NCBI GenBank assembly: GCA_016780775.1
Contig: JADHLI010000009.1
Location: 1-64,000 of the forward strand
Length of the DNA stretch: 64,000 bases
Direction of reading: 5' to 3'
Source: Alphaproteobacteria bacterium
Lineage (GTDB): Bacteria > Pseudomonadota > Alphaproteobacteria > Puniceispirillales > Puniceispirillaceae
Every line of letters starts with the position of its first letter. Position 1 is the stretch's first letter. The notes beneath the pieces are model-generated. The model saw nothing but the letters and a program-made list of their open reading frames with translations, searched no databases and was not told the DNA's origin. Positions 1 through 10,079 of this stretch are shown in pieces. Both the position numbers and the translations under genes were made by a program.

Positions 1-497
1 GCCATATAGTCCTCCGCATGCACACCGCGATAGGAATAGATATCACCTAGCTCGCCTGCCTCTATCATTTCTTTTGCTAGCGCAAACATTGGATTGGTCA
101 GATAGTTAAAACCAACTTGTGTTTTAATGTTTGCCTGTTCCGCAGCGCAGGTCATCTCCAATGCATCTTTTGCGCTAGGGGCTAGGGGTTTTTCACAATA
201 GACATGCTTGCCAGCAGCGATGGCGGCAAGGGCTATTTCTTTATGTAGGGCGTTTGGTGCGGTGATATTAATCAGACTAATTTCAGGGTTTTCAATCAAC
301 GCCTGCCAGCTAGCAGTATGCTGTTTAAAGCCTAGTGCCTTGCAAGCCTCGCGGGCAAGCGCATCACTGGCATCAGCCACCATTTCCAAGTGAAAATTAA
401 CAGGTAAATTAAAAACACGCTGGGCGGTAGCAAATCCGAAAACATGCGCCTTGCCCATAAAACCTGTTCCAACAAGGCCAACTTTAATATCTGTCAT
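1..497 (-). CDS. Gfo/Idh/MocA family oxidoreductase, N-terminal part (gene runs off the left edge)
   Basis: My minus-strand translation from ATG at 497: MTDIKVGLVGTGFMGKAHVFGFATAQRVFNLPV...NITAPNALHKEIALAAIAAGKHVYCEKPLAPSAKDALEM. Rossmann GxGxxG and the EKPLA motif are typical of the family. Open to the window edge, so it is absent from the ORF track. Confidence 0.9.
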   Translation of the reverse strand, partial: MTDIKVGLVGTGFMGKAHVFGFATAQRVFNLPVNFHLEMVADASDALAREACKALGFKQHTASWQALIENPEISLINITAPNALHKEIALAAIAAGKHVYCEKPLAPSAKDALEMTCAAEQANIKTQVGFNYLTNPMFALAKEMIEAGELGDIYSYRGVHAEDYM

Positions 498-661
498 TCC
501 CGCTCTCTTGGCTCTGATTTTATACCTTTGAAAATCATGTAAAATGGGTGTGTTTTTTGTGTATTTCACACTTTCAACATTCTGTTAAAAAACGTTGCTT
601 TGTAAAGGGTCTATCTTCTAAACTAACATAGCCAAAATAGAAAATAAAACGGGGCGTTATT

Positions 662-2521
662 ATGGAAAATAATGTTGTTCGTCTGACGATGGCACAGGCT
701 ATTGTTCGCTATCTTGTAAATCAATACACTGAAATAGACGGGGAGCGCGTTCCGCTTTTTGCAGGTGCATTTGGCATTTTTGGGCATGGTAATGTGACCT
801 GTCTTGCCGAAGCCTTGGAGCGGGTGCAAGACCAGCTGCCAACCTGGCGTGGCCAGAATGAGCAATCTATGGCGCTTGCGGCTATTGCCTTTGCCAAAGC
901 CAAGAAAAGACGCCAGATTATGATAGCTACAAGCTCGGTTGGACCGGGCGCCACCAATATGGTGACAGCAGCAGCTGTGGCGCATGCGAACCGGCTGCCG
1001 GTATTGTTGTTATGCGGCGATACATTTACCAACCGCCTGCCAGATCCGGTATTGCAGCAAGTGGAACATTTCGGCGCGCCTTCAACAACGGTAAATGACA
1101 GCTTCCGCAGCGTTTCGCGCTTTTGGGATCGCATCACGCATCCCGCGCAAACTATCAGCTCCCTGCCGCAGGCAGTGGCCACGATGCTAGACCCTGCAGA
1201 TTGTGGGCCAGCCTTTATTGGCATGCCGCAAGATATTCAGGAAATTGCCTATGATTATCCGGTAGAGTTTTTTGAAGAAAAAACATGGCGCATCGCCCGT
1301 CCTCGTGCATCTGCTGATCAAATCGAAGCTGCGGTTAGTTTGCTCAAAACGGCTAAGAAGCCCCTTATTCTGTCTGGCGGCGGCGTGCGCTATTCAGGGG
1401 CAGAAGAGGTGCTGGCAGAATTTGCGCACGCGCGCGGTATTCCAATGGCAGAAACTATTGCTGGCAAGGGCGGGGTTACTCATAACCACCCAGCTTATGT
1501 TGGCGCAATGGGTATTGAGGGTACAGATGCTGCCAAGGAACTAGCTGAAACTGCGGATGTGGTAGTTGCTATCGGTACTAGATTACAGGACTTTACAACC
1601 GGCTCTTGGACTACATTTGCCCGTGATGCCAAGTTTATCACCATCAATGCAGCGCGCTTTGATGCTAGCAAGCATCGTGCTGTTCCGGTGGTAGGGGATG
1701 CGCTAGTCTGTTTGCAGGAGATATCAGAAGCACTTGGTGACTGGGCCTGCCCGCCGAAGCGTATGCAAAAAGCACAAGAGCTATATGCTGAGTGGAATCG
1801 TGAGGTAGATGCTGGTCAAGCGCCTACTAACGCTGAACTGCCAAGCTATGCACAGGTGGTTGGCGCCATAAATAAACAGGCCAAACCAGAAGATATCATG
1901 GTCACGGCTGCAGGCGGCCTGCCTGGTGAGACAATAAAAAACTGGCGCTGTATTTCCCCGCATAGCTTTGATTGTGAATTCGGTTTTTCTTGTATGGGCT
2001 ATGAAGTGGCCGGCGGCTGGGGACATGCTATTGCCAAGCAGGGTAATGGCGTGCCAATTGTTCTGGTTGGGGATGGTTCTTATCTGATGATGAATTCAGA
2101 CATTTACTCGTCTGTTCTGTCTGGTCATAAGATGATTGTTATTGTTTGTGATAATGGCGGTTTTGGGGTGATTAACAGGCTACAAACAGGAATGGGTGGG
2201 GCTGGGTTTAACAATCTGCTGGCCGATTGCCGGGTGGCGGATAAAGACAATATTCCGCATGTTGATTTTACCGCACATGCAAAGGCAATGGGCGCGCATG
2301 CGCGACATTGCGAAAGCTTGTCTGATCTGGAAGAAGCGATGGCATGGGCACAAACTACCGATAAAACAACGGTAATAACAATTAACACTGATGCCTATAA
2401 ATGGACTCCGGGCGGGGCTGATTGGTATGTTGGTGTGCCAGAGGTCTCCGAGCGTGAGGCTGTGCGTAACGCGCGCGCAACCCAAGAAGAATTTAGAAAA
2501 AAACAACGTCAGGGTATTTAA
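662..2521 (+). CDS. iolD: 3D-(3,5/4)-trihydroxycyclohexane-1,2-dione acylhydrolase, IolD (ThDP-dependent)
   Basis: 619 aa. ThDP-enzyme architecture (GQNEQSMALAAIAFAKA, GDGSYLMMNSD). Followed directly by an IolE-like gene. Confidence 0.88.
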   Translation: MENNVVRLTMAQAIVRYLVNQYTEIDGERVPLFAGAFGIFGHGNVTCLAEALERVQDQLPTWRGQNEQSMALAAIAFAKAKKRRQIMIATSSVGPGATNMVTAAAVAHANRLPVLLLCGDTFTNRLPDPVLQQVEHFGAPSTTVNDSFRSVSRFWDRITHPAQTISSLPQAVATMLDPADCGPAFIGMPQDIQEIAYDYPVEFFEEKTWRIARPRASADQIEAAVSLLKTAKKPLILSGGGVRYSGAEEVLAEFAHARGIPMAETIAGKGGVTHNHPAYVGAMGIEGTDAAKELAETADVVVAIGTRLQDFTTGSWTTFARDAKFITINAARFDASKHRAVPVVGDALVCLQEISEALGDWACPPKRMQKAQELYAEWNREVDAGQAPTNAELPSYAQVVGAINKQAKPEDIMVTAAGGLPGETIKNWRCISPHSFDCEFGFSCMGYEVAGGWGHAIAKQGNGVPIVLVGDGSYLMMNSDIYSSVLSGHKMIVIVCDNGGFGVINRLQTGMGGAGFNNLLADCRVADKDNIPHVDFTAHAKAMGAHARHCESLSDLEEAMAWAQTTDKTTVITINTDAYKWTPGGADWYVGVPEVSEREAVRNARATQEEFRKKQRQGI

Positions 2522-2523
2522 GA

Positions 2524-3420
2524 ATGTTGCATGCAAAGCTGGGTATTTCCCCGATCGCGTGGTGGAATGATGATGATGTGAATTTATCGGACGATGTTAG
2601 CCTTGATGAAGCGTTGCGTCAGGCGTCTGTTGCTGGATTTGTTGGCATGGAAACAGGTCAGCGTTTTCCAATGAATATGGCAGAGCTAGGCCCTATCTTG
2701 GATAAACATAAGATGCAGGTTTGCGGGGGTTGGTTCTCAGGTGATTTGCTCACGGGCGACTTGGAAGTTGAAAAAGAGCGGGTAGAAGAGCAGCTGCAAT
2801 TTTTTAAAGAAGCTGAAGCCCCGTGCCTCGTCTATGGCGAAGTATCTGGTTCTGTACAAAGCAAGCGCAATAAAACCCTTAACCAAAAACCAGTAATTAA
2901 TGAGGCAGAAATGGCTGTTTATGGCCGCAAGGTCTCTGATTTTGCTGATTACTGTGCAGAGATGGGTATGCCGCTTTCCTATCATCATCACATGGGCGCA
3001 GTTGTAGAAAATGAGGCTGAGCTAGATTTATTGATGAAACATTCCTCTATTCCGCTGCTGTTTGATGCAGGTCATATGGCCTTTGCGGGCGGGGATAATT
3101 TGCGCGTTATTGATAATCATCATAAACGCATTACCCATGTTCATACCAAAGATGTCCGCAACGCTGTAATGCACGGTGTGGATAAATCAAAGGAAAGTTT
3201 TTTGGATGCGGTTGTTAAGGGAGTCTTCACGGTTCCTGGGGACGGTGATATTGATTTTGCTGAGATTGTTAAACGGCTAGCTTCCCATTCTTATGAAGGC
3301 TGGTTTGTAGTCGAGGCAGAACAGGATCCAAAACAAAACCCGCCTCTTGAAATGGCGCAACTAGGCCATCAGACGCTGGTGGAAATATTAACCGCGGCCG
3401 GCTATCAGATAGAAATGTAA
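2524..3420 (+). CDS. iolE: Inosose dehydratase IolE-like TIM-barrel protein
   Basis: MLHAKLGISPIAWWNDDDVNLSDDVSLDEALRQASVAGFVGMETGQRFP is IolE-like. Two bp downstream of iolD. Confidence 0.88.
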   Translation: MLHAKLGISPIAWWNDDDVNLSDDVSLDEALRQASVAGFVGMETGQRFPMNMAELGPILDKHKMQVCGGWFSGDLLTGDLEVEKERVEEQLQFFKEAEAPCLVYGEVSGSVQSKRNKTLNQKPVINEAEMAVYGRKVSDFADYCAEMGMPLSYHHHMGAVVENEAELDLLMKHSSIPLLFDAGHMAFAGGDNLRVIDNHHKRITHVHTKDVRNAVMHGVDKSKESFLDAVVKGVFTVPGDGDIDFAEIVKRLASHSYEGWFVVEAEQDPKQNPPLEMAQLGHQTLVEILTAAGYQIEM

Positions 3421-3425
3421 TCCAG

Positions 3426-4364
3426 ATGGAAAACCACCTGCAAAAGGATGCGCCTTTACTTTTATGTATGGGTGAGCCTATGGCTGAATATAATCAGCAA
3501 CCAGATGGCCGCTATGTGCAGGGGTTTGGCGGGGATACGTCAAACGCGGCAATTTCAGCAGCGCGGCAAGGCGCACGGGCTGGTATTTTTACGCATATTG
3601 GGTGCGATCCTGCTGGGGATGGCCTGCTAGAGCTATGGCGCGGTGAAGGCATTGAAACCCATCTGGTGAAACGCTGTGCGGATGCCCAGACAGGGATTTA
3701 TTTTGTCACCCATGATACAGACGGGCATCATTTTAGCTATTATCGCAAGATGAGTGCGGCCGCCCAGATGACAGCTAGCGATGTGCCAGCAGACATATTC
3801 GCTCATACGTCAATATTGCATGTCTCTGGTATATCGCAAGCCATATCAAAGAGCGCAAGCGATGCGGTCCTAGCAGCGATTGACGCGGTTAAGTCAGCAG
3901 GTGGGCGTGTGAGTTATGATACGAATTTGCGCTTGGGGCTTTGGCCGCTGGAAGAAGCGCGCGCAACTATTCATGATACGATGAAGAAATGTGATATAGC
4001 CCTGCCTGGTTTGGATGATGCCTGCCAGCTAACAGGGCTTAGCGCGCCAGAAGATATTGCTGATTTTTATCTAGGCTTAGGCGTGTCGGTAGTGGCGTTA
4101 ACCCTTGGTGCAAAAGGCACCCTTGTTGCTACCGCTGATGCGCGCGAAATCATCTCTTCTTTTCCTGTGCAAGCCGTGGACGCCACCGCCGCAGGCGATA
4201 CATTTGATGGCGCATTTCTGGCTGAATTGCTGGCAGGCCGCAGCCCGTTTGAGGCTGCTAGATATGCTAATGCGACCGCCGCTTTATCTACAACTGGCTA
4301 TGGGGCAGTTGCCCCAATACCGATGCGGGAACAAGTCACAGCTTTTATAAAATCCTATGTTTGA
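3426..4364 (+). CDS. PfkB-family sugar kinase, 2-dehydro-3-deoxygluconokinase (KdgK)-like
   Basis: N-terminal GEPMAEYNQ...GGDTSNAAISAARQGA and catalytic DATAAGDTFDGAF motif (KdgK-like AAGD). Confidence 0.8.
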   Translation: MENHLQKDAPLLLCMGEPMAEYNQQPDGRYVQGFGGDTSNAAISAARQGARAGIFTHIGCDPAGDGLLELWRGEGIETHLVKRCADAQTGIYFVTHDTDGHHFSYYRKMSAAAQMTASDVPADIFAHTSILHVSGISQAISKSASDAVLAAIDAVKSAGGRVSYDTNLRLGLWPLEEARATIHDTMKKCDIALPGLDDACQLTGLSAPEDIADFYLGLGVSVVALTLGAKGTLVATADAREIISSFPVQAVDATAAGDTFDGAFLAELLAGRSPFEAARYANATAALSTTGYGAVAPIPMREQVTAFIKSYV

Positions 4365-4370
4365 AGCCGG

Positions 4371-5594
4371 TTAAATAATGGCGGTTTCCAGCAAGGGACG
4401 ACTTTCTTCTATGCGCTGATAGCTGAAATCAGATAAGTCCAGAGCGCGGTAAGTGCCATAAAGTACCAGCTCGGCAATGCCGCGTCCAACAGCAGGGGAT
4501 TGCTGCAGGCCATGCCCTGAAAAACCATTTGCAAATATAAAATTATTTACTTTGGTGTGGGCGCCCAGAACAGCGTTATGATCAAGCCTGTTATAGGCAT
4601 AATGTCCGGCCCATGAAGAGGTAACGCGAATGGCTTCAAACTGCGGCACACGAGCAGCGATTAAGGGCCAGACATGTTCCTCCCACAAATGGTGATCTTC
4701 TTCAAAATCGTCAAACGGCGCGGCAGGGTCAGTATGCGGGGGCGAGCCTGCCATATAATCGCTTTTTCCATATTGTCGCATATGGATGCCAGACGGGTCG
4801 ATGGTCAGCGGCAGGGGTTGGTCTAACGGTCTTTCAGCAGAGAAAATCCAGGTAAATCTTTTGCGTGGCTCAATCGGCAATGTGATACCTGCAAGGCTGG
4901 CAAATTCTGCAGCTCGCGGGCCCGCTGCATTTATCAATGTTCCGCAGGAGACACGCTCCCCTGTTGCCAGCGTAATAGTTTCAGCCCTATCACCAGCTTT
5001 ATTGAGCTGGATATCAACGGCTTCATTATGGATATATTCAGCCCCCTTCTTACGTGCAGAGCGCCGCCACCATTCGAACATGGTGCTGCCTTCAAAATAG
5101 CCCTCATCCTTCAGATTATGGCTGCCCAGAATAAGATCATCGACATGATAAAAAGGATAGGCAGCCACAATTTCATCTGGCGAATATATTTTGGTACCTG
5201 CACCCAGCGAGGCTTGTAATTTCTGGTTTGTACGCAGATGCGCAGCAAAGGCTTCATTATCGGCAAGATACATATAGCCAAACGCATCTAAGGCAAGGTC
5301 TGGAACCTCGCTATCACCGCCCATATAGTCTTTAAAATTTTTCACATATTCTGCAGTAAATTGAGAAATGCGTATGTTAATTTCTGTTGAAAATTGCTGG
5401 CGAACGCAGGAGTTTGTGCGCGAAGTAGACGCAAATTCATAAGAAGGGTCACGCTCTATAACAAGAAGTGAGCCATCAAAATCTGGGTTACTGGATAAAA
5501 ACCAAGCGATGGATGAGCCTATTATAGCACCGCCAACAATAACCACATCATAATGCGGCAATTTAGGACCTTCTGGATAAAGGGGAGCAGACAT
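4371..5594 (-). CDS. FAD-dependent oxidoreductase of the DAO family
   Basis: N-terminal YDVVIVGGAIIGSSIAWFL dinucleotide-binding fold; C-terminal NFIFANGFSGHGLQQSPAVGRGIAELV. Confidence 0.88.
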   Translation of the reverse strand: MSAPLYPEGPKLPHYDVVIVGGAIIGSSIAWFLSSNPDFDGSLLVIERDPSYEFASTSRTNSCVRQQFSTEINIRISQFTAEYVKNFKDYMGGDSEVPDLALDAFGYMYLADNEAFAAHLRTNQKLQASLGAGTKIYSPDEIVAAYPFYHVDDLILGSHNLKDEGYFEGSTMFEWWRRSARKKGAEYIHNEAVDIQLNKAGDRAETITLATGERVSCGTLINAAGPRAAEFASLAGITLPIEPRKRFTWIFSAERPLDQPLPLTIDPSGIHMRQYGKSDYMAGSPPHTDPAAPFDDFEEDHHLWEEHVWPLIAARVPQFEAIRVTSSWAGHYAYNRLDHNAVLGAHTKVNNFIFANGFSGHGLQQSPAVGRGIAELVLYGTYRALDLSDFSYQRIEESRPLLETAII

Positions 5595-5751
5595 CTTCTT
5601 CTCTCTTCTTTTTCATCACACGAGCTGATTTAAAGAATTGTATAAAATTGCCACAGGCGCAAACAATATCTACCTTCCAAACTCCTAACTATGTTAAGAG
5701 CTGTCATCAGGGTGAATTTGATTCTGCTGGAAGGTAAAAAAGGAGAGCGAT

Positions 5752-6261
5752 ATGGGTTTCGGCACTGACACAAATATGCGCAGAGGGGCTGTATTAGCGC
5801 TATCTTTGGGATTATTTTTACTTGCCTCAACCAGCATGGCAGCAACGCATGCATGTATGCATCAGCAGCTGCATATTGCTAATGCCGAAATTAGAGCCAC
5901 TGCGCCAAGCGCGCCTGTCACTGGCGGTTATTTACATATCCATAATAAGAGTGATAAGAGCCAGCGCCTGATTGCTGTAATGGCTGATTTTGCCCAGCAT
6001 ATAGAGCTGCATGAAATGAAGCATGAAAATGGGGTGATGAAAATGACACCTCTTGAAAATGGTATTGAAATTCCTGCTGGCACCGCAGTGCAGCTAAAGC
6101 CCGGTGGTTTGCATATTATGTTTATGCAGCTAACAGCGCAGCTAAAACCATTGGAAATGCATGAAGTGAAGCTAGTCTTTGATGGTTGTGGTGAGATGCA
6201 GGCAAAGTTTATGGTGGTTAAAAAACCAGCATCTGGTCATAGCCAAAAACACCAGCATTAA
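5752..6261 (+). CDS. PCuAC copper chaperone
   Basis: Signal peptide, then IELHEMKHENGVMKMTPLENGIEIPAGTAVQLKPGGLHIMFMQL, the H/M copper-binding pattern of PCuAC proteins. Confidence 0.85.
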   Translation: MGFGTDTNMRRGAVLALSLGLFLLASTSMAATHACMHQQLHIANAEIRATAPSAPVTGGYLHIHNKSDKSQRLIAVMADFAQHIELHEMKHENGVMKMTPLENGIEIPAGTAVQLKPGGLHIMFMQLTAQLKPLEMHEVKLVFDGCGEMQAKFMVVKKPASGHSQKHQH

Positions 6262-6321
6262 TCAAGCTGCATAAATCTGAAATAGCCAACAAGCCAGATA
6301 ATAAGTAAAGGGCACAGGCCT

Positions 6322-6927
6322 ATGAAAAAAATTTTTGTAATTGGCGTTATATTTACCGCTGTGTTGATAGGTGCATACAGCCTGTCTGAATTTATTGCGC
6401 GCCAACTCTATCCCGAGCCTGCTACATCACAATTCCAGCTAGGCAGCCCTTTCTCCCTTGTTGCGCATACAGGTGATACGATCACCGAACAAGCTTTCAA
6501 AGGCACGCCATCTGCAGTATTTTTTGGCTTTACCCATTGCCCAGAAGTCTGTCCGACCACAATGAATGAGCTGACCATCTTGCAGGACAGATTGCGCGTG
6601 GCTGGAGGGGATATAAATATTTTCTTTATCACGGTTGATCCGGAACGTGACACAGTTGCTGTGCTCAAGGATTATATTCCCTATTTTGGCGGTGGTATTA
6701 CTGGCATTACAGGCACACCAGATGCGGTATATGAGCTGGCCCGCACATGGGGTGTTTTCTGGCAGAAAAATAATGTCACCGATCAGGGCTATAATATTGA
6801 CCATACGGCCACCGTGTTTCTGCTAGATAGCAACGGCCATTTTAAAGGCACTATAGATTTTCACGAAAGCGAAGAGATAGCTTATAAAAAGCTGGAACGC
6901 TTAGCTGAAATAGATAAACAAAGCTGA
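6322..6927 (+). CDS. SCO1/SenC family Cu(A) assembly protein
   Basis: FGFTHCPEVCPTTMNEL (CxxxC), FITVDPERDT and downstream His context (IDHTATVFLLD). Confidence 0.9.
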   Translation: MKKIFVIGVIFTAVLIGAYSLSEFIARQLYPEPATSQFQLGSPFSLVAHTGDTITEQAFKGTPSAVFFGFTHCPEVCPTTMNELTILQDRLRVAGGDINIFFITVDPERDTVAVLKDYIPYFGGGITGITGTPDAVYELARTWGVFWQKNNVTDQGYNIDHTATVFLLDSNGHFKGTIDFHESEEIAYKKLERLAEIDKQS

Positions 6928-6929
6928 TA

Positions 6930-8345
6930 TCAAGCTGTTTTGATATCTGCGGGGCGGCTATCCCAGAACCGATATTCACGTTCAATAGCGTGAGCAGCGC
7001 GCAGGAGCAAATCTTCTGAAAAAGGCTTTCCAACAAGCTGGGCAGAAACCGGCAGGCCGTTTTTATCAAACCCGATAGGCAGACAAATTGCTGGCAAGCC
7101 TAGGAAGTTTACTGGCCGCGTATTATGGCCAATTTTCTGCACCAGAGCGGCGGCTTCAGGGTTGCTGCCTACATCGCTCTGCTCAATCGTTGGTAGGGCA
7201 AAGGGCCAAACAGGTGTTAGAAACATATCCACCTTATCAAACAAATCTGGCAGGGTTCTGGCAATATAATCTGCGCGGCAGGCTAGCAGGCGCGCATAAT
7301 CTTGCGGGCTGGTAAACGCACCTGTCAGTATCCGCATCAGGGTTTGTGCGTTCAAATCTGCATGGATATCAGCTAGCCGGCCGCCATGTATAAGGGTGGC
7401 TTCAGTGGCTATAAGCAATACATTTAACGGGTTAGTATTTTCAATACCTTTAATTTCAATATTATGGCCGCGTGCGCCTAACTGGTTTAGCCGGTCAAAA
7501 ACCTCAGCTATCTTATCGGCAATGTCACTATCACTGCCTTCTAGAAAATAGCGTTCTGGCAAGCCTATGCGCAGACCCTTTAGCCCTGTAGCTAGCTCTT
7601 TTGTATAGTCTATTTTTTTTGCCTCAATGCTCATCGTATCTGCGGCATCATAGCCGGTGATGGCATTCAAGATAAGCGCGCTATCTTCAACTGACCGGGT
7701 CAGGGGACCGGCAGTATCTAAAGAGGTGGAAAGCGGAAATATGCCGCTACGCGAAACCAGCCCTTGTGTGGGTTTAATACCTACCAGACCACAAGCAGCA
7801 GCAGGCAGGCGAATAGATCCGCCTGTGTCACTGCCCATCGCGCCTGGGACAATCCCGCCCGCCACCACAGCAGCCGAACCAGAAGAAGAGCCCCCACAAA
7901 TATATTCACGGTTCCATGGATTTCTAGGTGTGCCTGCATAGGCATTATGGCCAGTAACCCCCAGCGCATATTCAACCGACACCAGCCTTCCGCAATCGAC
8001 TGCACCCGCGCTGTCTAGCTTGGCAATTGTTGTGGCTGTCTTTGCTGCCTTCTGGCCTTTACAGGATTTTGAGCCGCCTTCATCTGGCCAGACTGCCTCT
8101 GTCTGCTTGCGGCCATACAACTCTTTATGCGCTAATGGCACGCCAAAAAGTGGTAGGTTTTCATTTCCACTGCTTAGTATTCTTGCCTGATTATGACTAA
8201 ATTCAGGGTCTAAAAAAACGGTTGCTTTTAAATCTCTGCCAAGGCCGTCAAGGGCGCTAATGACCATTTCTGTGCGCGTTTCTATAGCGGTTTTGTCGGC
8301 GCGGTTTTCTGCTAGAATCTCTGGGATTGATTGGTAAAATGGCAT
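6930..8345 (-). CDS. Amidase signature family protein (AtzE/GatA-like)
   Basis: GVPLAHKELYG (catalytic Lys), GGSSSGSAAVVAGGIVPGAMGSDTGGSIRLPAAACGLVGIKPT (Ser-cisSer-Lys signature). Confidence 0.9.
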   Translation of the reverse strand: MPFYQSIPEILAENRADKTAIETRTEMVISALDGLGRDLKATVFLDPEFSHNQARILSSGNENLPLFGVPLAHKELYGRKQTEAVWPDEGGSKSCKGQKAAKTATTIAKLDSAGAVDCGRLVSVEYALGVTGHNAYAGTPRNPWNREYICGGSSSGSAAVVAGGIVPGAMGSDTGGSIRLPAAACGLVGIKPTQGLVSRSGIFPLSTSLDTAGPLTRSVEDSALILNAITGYDAADTMSIEAKKIDYTKELATGLKGLRIGLPERYFLEGSDSDIADKIAEVFDRLNQLGARGHNIEIKGIENTNPLNVLLIATEATLIHGGRLADIHADLNAQTLMRILTGAFTSPQDYARLLACRADYIARTLPDLFDKVDMFLTPVWPFALPTIEQSDVGSNPEAAALVQKIGHNTRPVNFLGLPAICLPIGFDKNGLPVSAQLVGKPFSEDLLLRAAHAIEREYRFWDSRPADIKTA

Positions 8346-8347
8346 AG

Positions 8348-8554
8348 CTAGTTATCCACCGTGCGATGCTGGCTGGTGGCGGCATCTTCAAAAATATCCT
8401 TAACAGATTTTTTCAGCCGCTCATCTAGTGGATAGCTGGCTAACAAGTCCAGTAAAGTGGCACTAGTCTCTGCGGCTAGGTCAATATCGGCTTGCTTGAT
8501 CCCTGCCGCTGCTAGCTTTTCTTTTACATCGCTGATTTCACGCTTATCTTCCAT
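8348..8554 (-). CDS. Small (68 aa) GatC/AtzG-like partner protein of the adjacent amidase (putative)
   Basis: Predicted helical 68-aa ORF ending 2 bp before the amidase start. Size and position match AtzG in AtzE/AtzG pairs. Confidence 0.55.
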   Translation of the reverse strand: MEDKREISDVKEKLAAAGIKQADIDLAAETSATLLDLLASYPLDERLKKSVKDIFEDAATSQHRTVDN

Positions 8555-8689
8555 AATCTTAGAATCTATCGCTCCTAGCCTGTTGAAACAAGCTGAATTT
8601 GCAGCTATTTGCCCTTTTGCTTTTAACGGCCCTCAATAGACTTTAAATCTATCTTTACCGATAGCGCGCGGCTGTGGCAGTATTTTTTC

Positions 8690-9382
8690 ATGCCACATGA
8701 CCATGATGATGAACACGCCCATAGCCTTCTGCCTCCTGACCCGCAGCTTCAGGTAAAGGCACTTGAAACTATCCTTAGCGAAAAGGGGTTGATTGATCGC
8801 CCGGCTCTTGATGCAATAATTGATGTCTATCAAAATCAGATAGGTCCGCAAATTGGCGCCGATATTGTTGCTAGAGCTTGGCAGGACCCTGCCTTTAAAG
8901 AACGGTTACTGAAGGATAGTGAAGCTGTATTGGGAGAAATGGAGCTTTCTGGACGGCAAGGCGAGCATGTAGTCATTGTTGAAAATACAGAGGATACACA
9001 TAATCTGGTGGTGTGCACCTTATGTAGCTGTTATCCATGGCCGCTTTTGGGGATTCCGCCTTCTTGGTATAAATCAGATGCCTATCGCCGCCGCGCTGTA
9101 CATAGCCCGCGCTCTGTACTAGCCGAATTTGGCCTTGAATTACCTGACAGTAAAAAAATACGGGTATGGGATTCTACAGCTGAAATCCGCTATCTAGTGT
9201 TGCCTGAACGTCCAGTTGAAACAGCAGGATTAAAGGGTAAGGCGTTGCGAGATTGGGTTACAAGGGACAGCATGATCGGCACTGGATTACCAAAAGATCC
9301 AAAGATGGACGCCCCAAAGATGGAAGTCCCAGATGCAGAAACCTCTCCTGCAGAAACCTCCCCTGCCCCTGAGACAGGATAG
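8690..9382 (+). CDS. Nitrile hydratase alpha subunit, cobalt-type metal motif
   Basis: VVCTLCSCYPWPLLGIPPSWYKSDAYRRRAV: the CTLCSC claw-setting motif (Thr variant). Confidence 0.95.
   Translation: MPHDHDDEHAHSLLPPDPQLQVKALETILSEKGLIDRPALDAIIDVYQNQIGPQIGADIVARAWQDPAFKERLLKDSEAVLGEMELSGRQGEHVVIVENTEDTHNLVVCTLCSCYPWPLLGIPPSWYKSDAYRRRAVHSPRSVLAEFGLELPDSKKIRVWDSTAEIRYLVLPERPVETAGLKGKALRDWVTRDSMIGTGLPKDPKMDAPKMEVPDAETSPAETSPAPETG
9299..9364. repeat. Two adjacent 15-bp in-frame duplications at the 3' end of the NHase alpha gene
   Basis: ccaaagatggacgcc/ccaaagatggaagtc (9299-9328) and gcagaaacctctcct/gcagaaacctcccct (9335-9364), encoding a PKMDA-PKMEV / AETSP-AETSP tail. Confidence 0.9.
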
Positions 9383-9392
9383 GTAGGCGCGG

Positions 9393-10079
9393 ATGATGAA
9401 AAAGCCACATGATATGGGCGGGTTGCCAGGCGGGGCTATCATTCCTGATTTTGGAAAAGAGCCCGTATTTAAAGAAGGCTGGCATGGCCGGGCACTGGCG
9501 CTAACATTGGCTGCTGGCGCGCTAGGGCGCTGGAATTTAGATGCCTCACGAAATGCACGTGAATGCTTGCCAGCAGATGATTATAACCGCTTTAGCTATT
9601 ACGAAAAATGGCTGGCTGGGCTTGCCAATTTGCTGGTCAGCCATCAACTGGTTAGCCGTGAGGAATTGAAAGATAGGCGCGCGGATAAAAACGCGCCTGA
9701 TATTGATGCCAATCCCTTGTCAGCGGCAAAGGTCAGCGCTGTATTAAAAACAGGTGGCCCTACGCGGCGAAAGGTTGCGGTTGCACCGCGCTTTACGGTA
9801 GGTGATTTTGTGTCTACCAAATCCCTGCAACAAGGCGTAAGCCAGCCAAATAATCATACTCGCCTGCCCTATTATGCCAGCGGTAAAAAGGGACGGATTA
9901 TCGCTTGTCATGATGCGCATATTCTGCCTGATAGCCATGCGCATTTTAATGGTGAAGCCCCAGAATATCTGTATGGCGTCCAATTCTTGGCTGGCGATCT
10001 TTTTGCTGATGCCGAGCATCCAGAAGACGAGATTTGCCTAGATTTGTTTGAGAGCTATCTGGAGCCATTGAAGATATGA
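9393..10079 (+). CDS. Nitrile hydratase beta subunit
   Basis: HDMGGLPGG...EPVFKEGWHGRALAL N-terminus and RFTVGDFVSTK...HTRLPYYASGKKGRI C-terminal SH3-like domain. Confidence 0.92.
   Translation: MMKKPHDMGGLPGGAIIPDFGKEPVFKEGWHGRALALTLAAGALGRWNLDASRNARECLPADDYNRFSYYEKWLAGLANLLVSHQLVSREELKDRRADKNAPDIDANPLSAAKVSAVLKTGGPTRRKVAVAPRFTVGDFVSTKSLQQGVSQPNNHTRLPYYASGKKGRIIACHDAHILPDSHAHFNGEAPEYLYGVQFLAGDLFADAEHPEDEICLDLFESYLEPLKI

Noticed and set aside
721-1224. Long antisense ORFs opposite iolD (and similar ORFs opposite most genes in the track)
   Set aside because: Each lies fully opposite a strongly identified gene, and the peptides show no family motifs.
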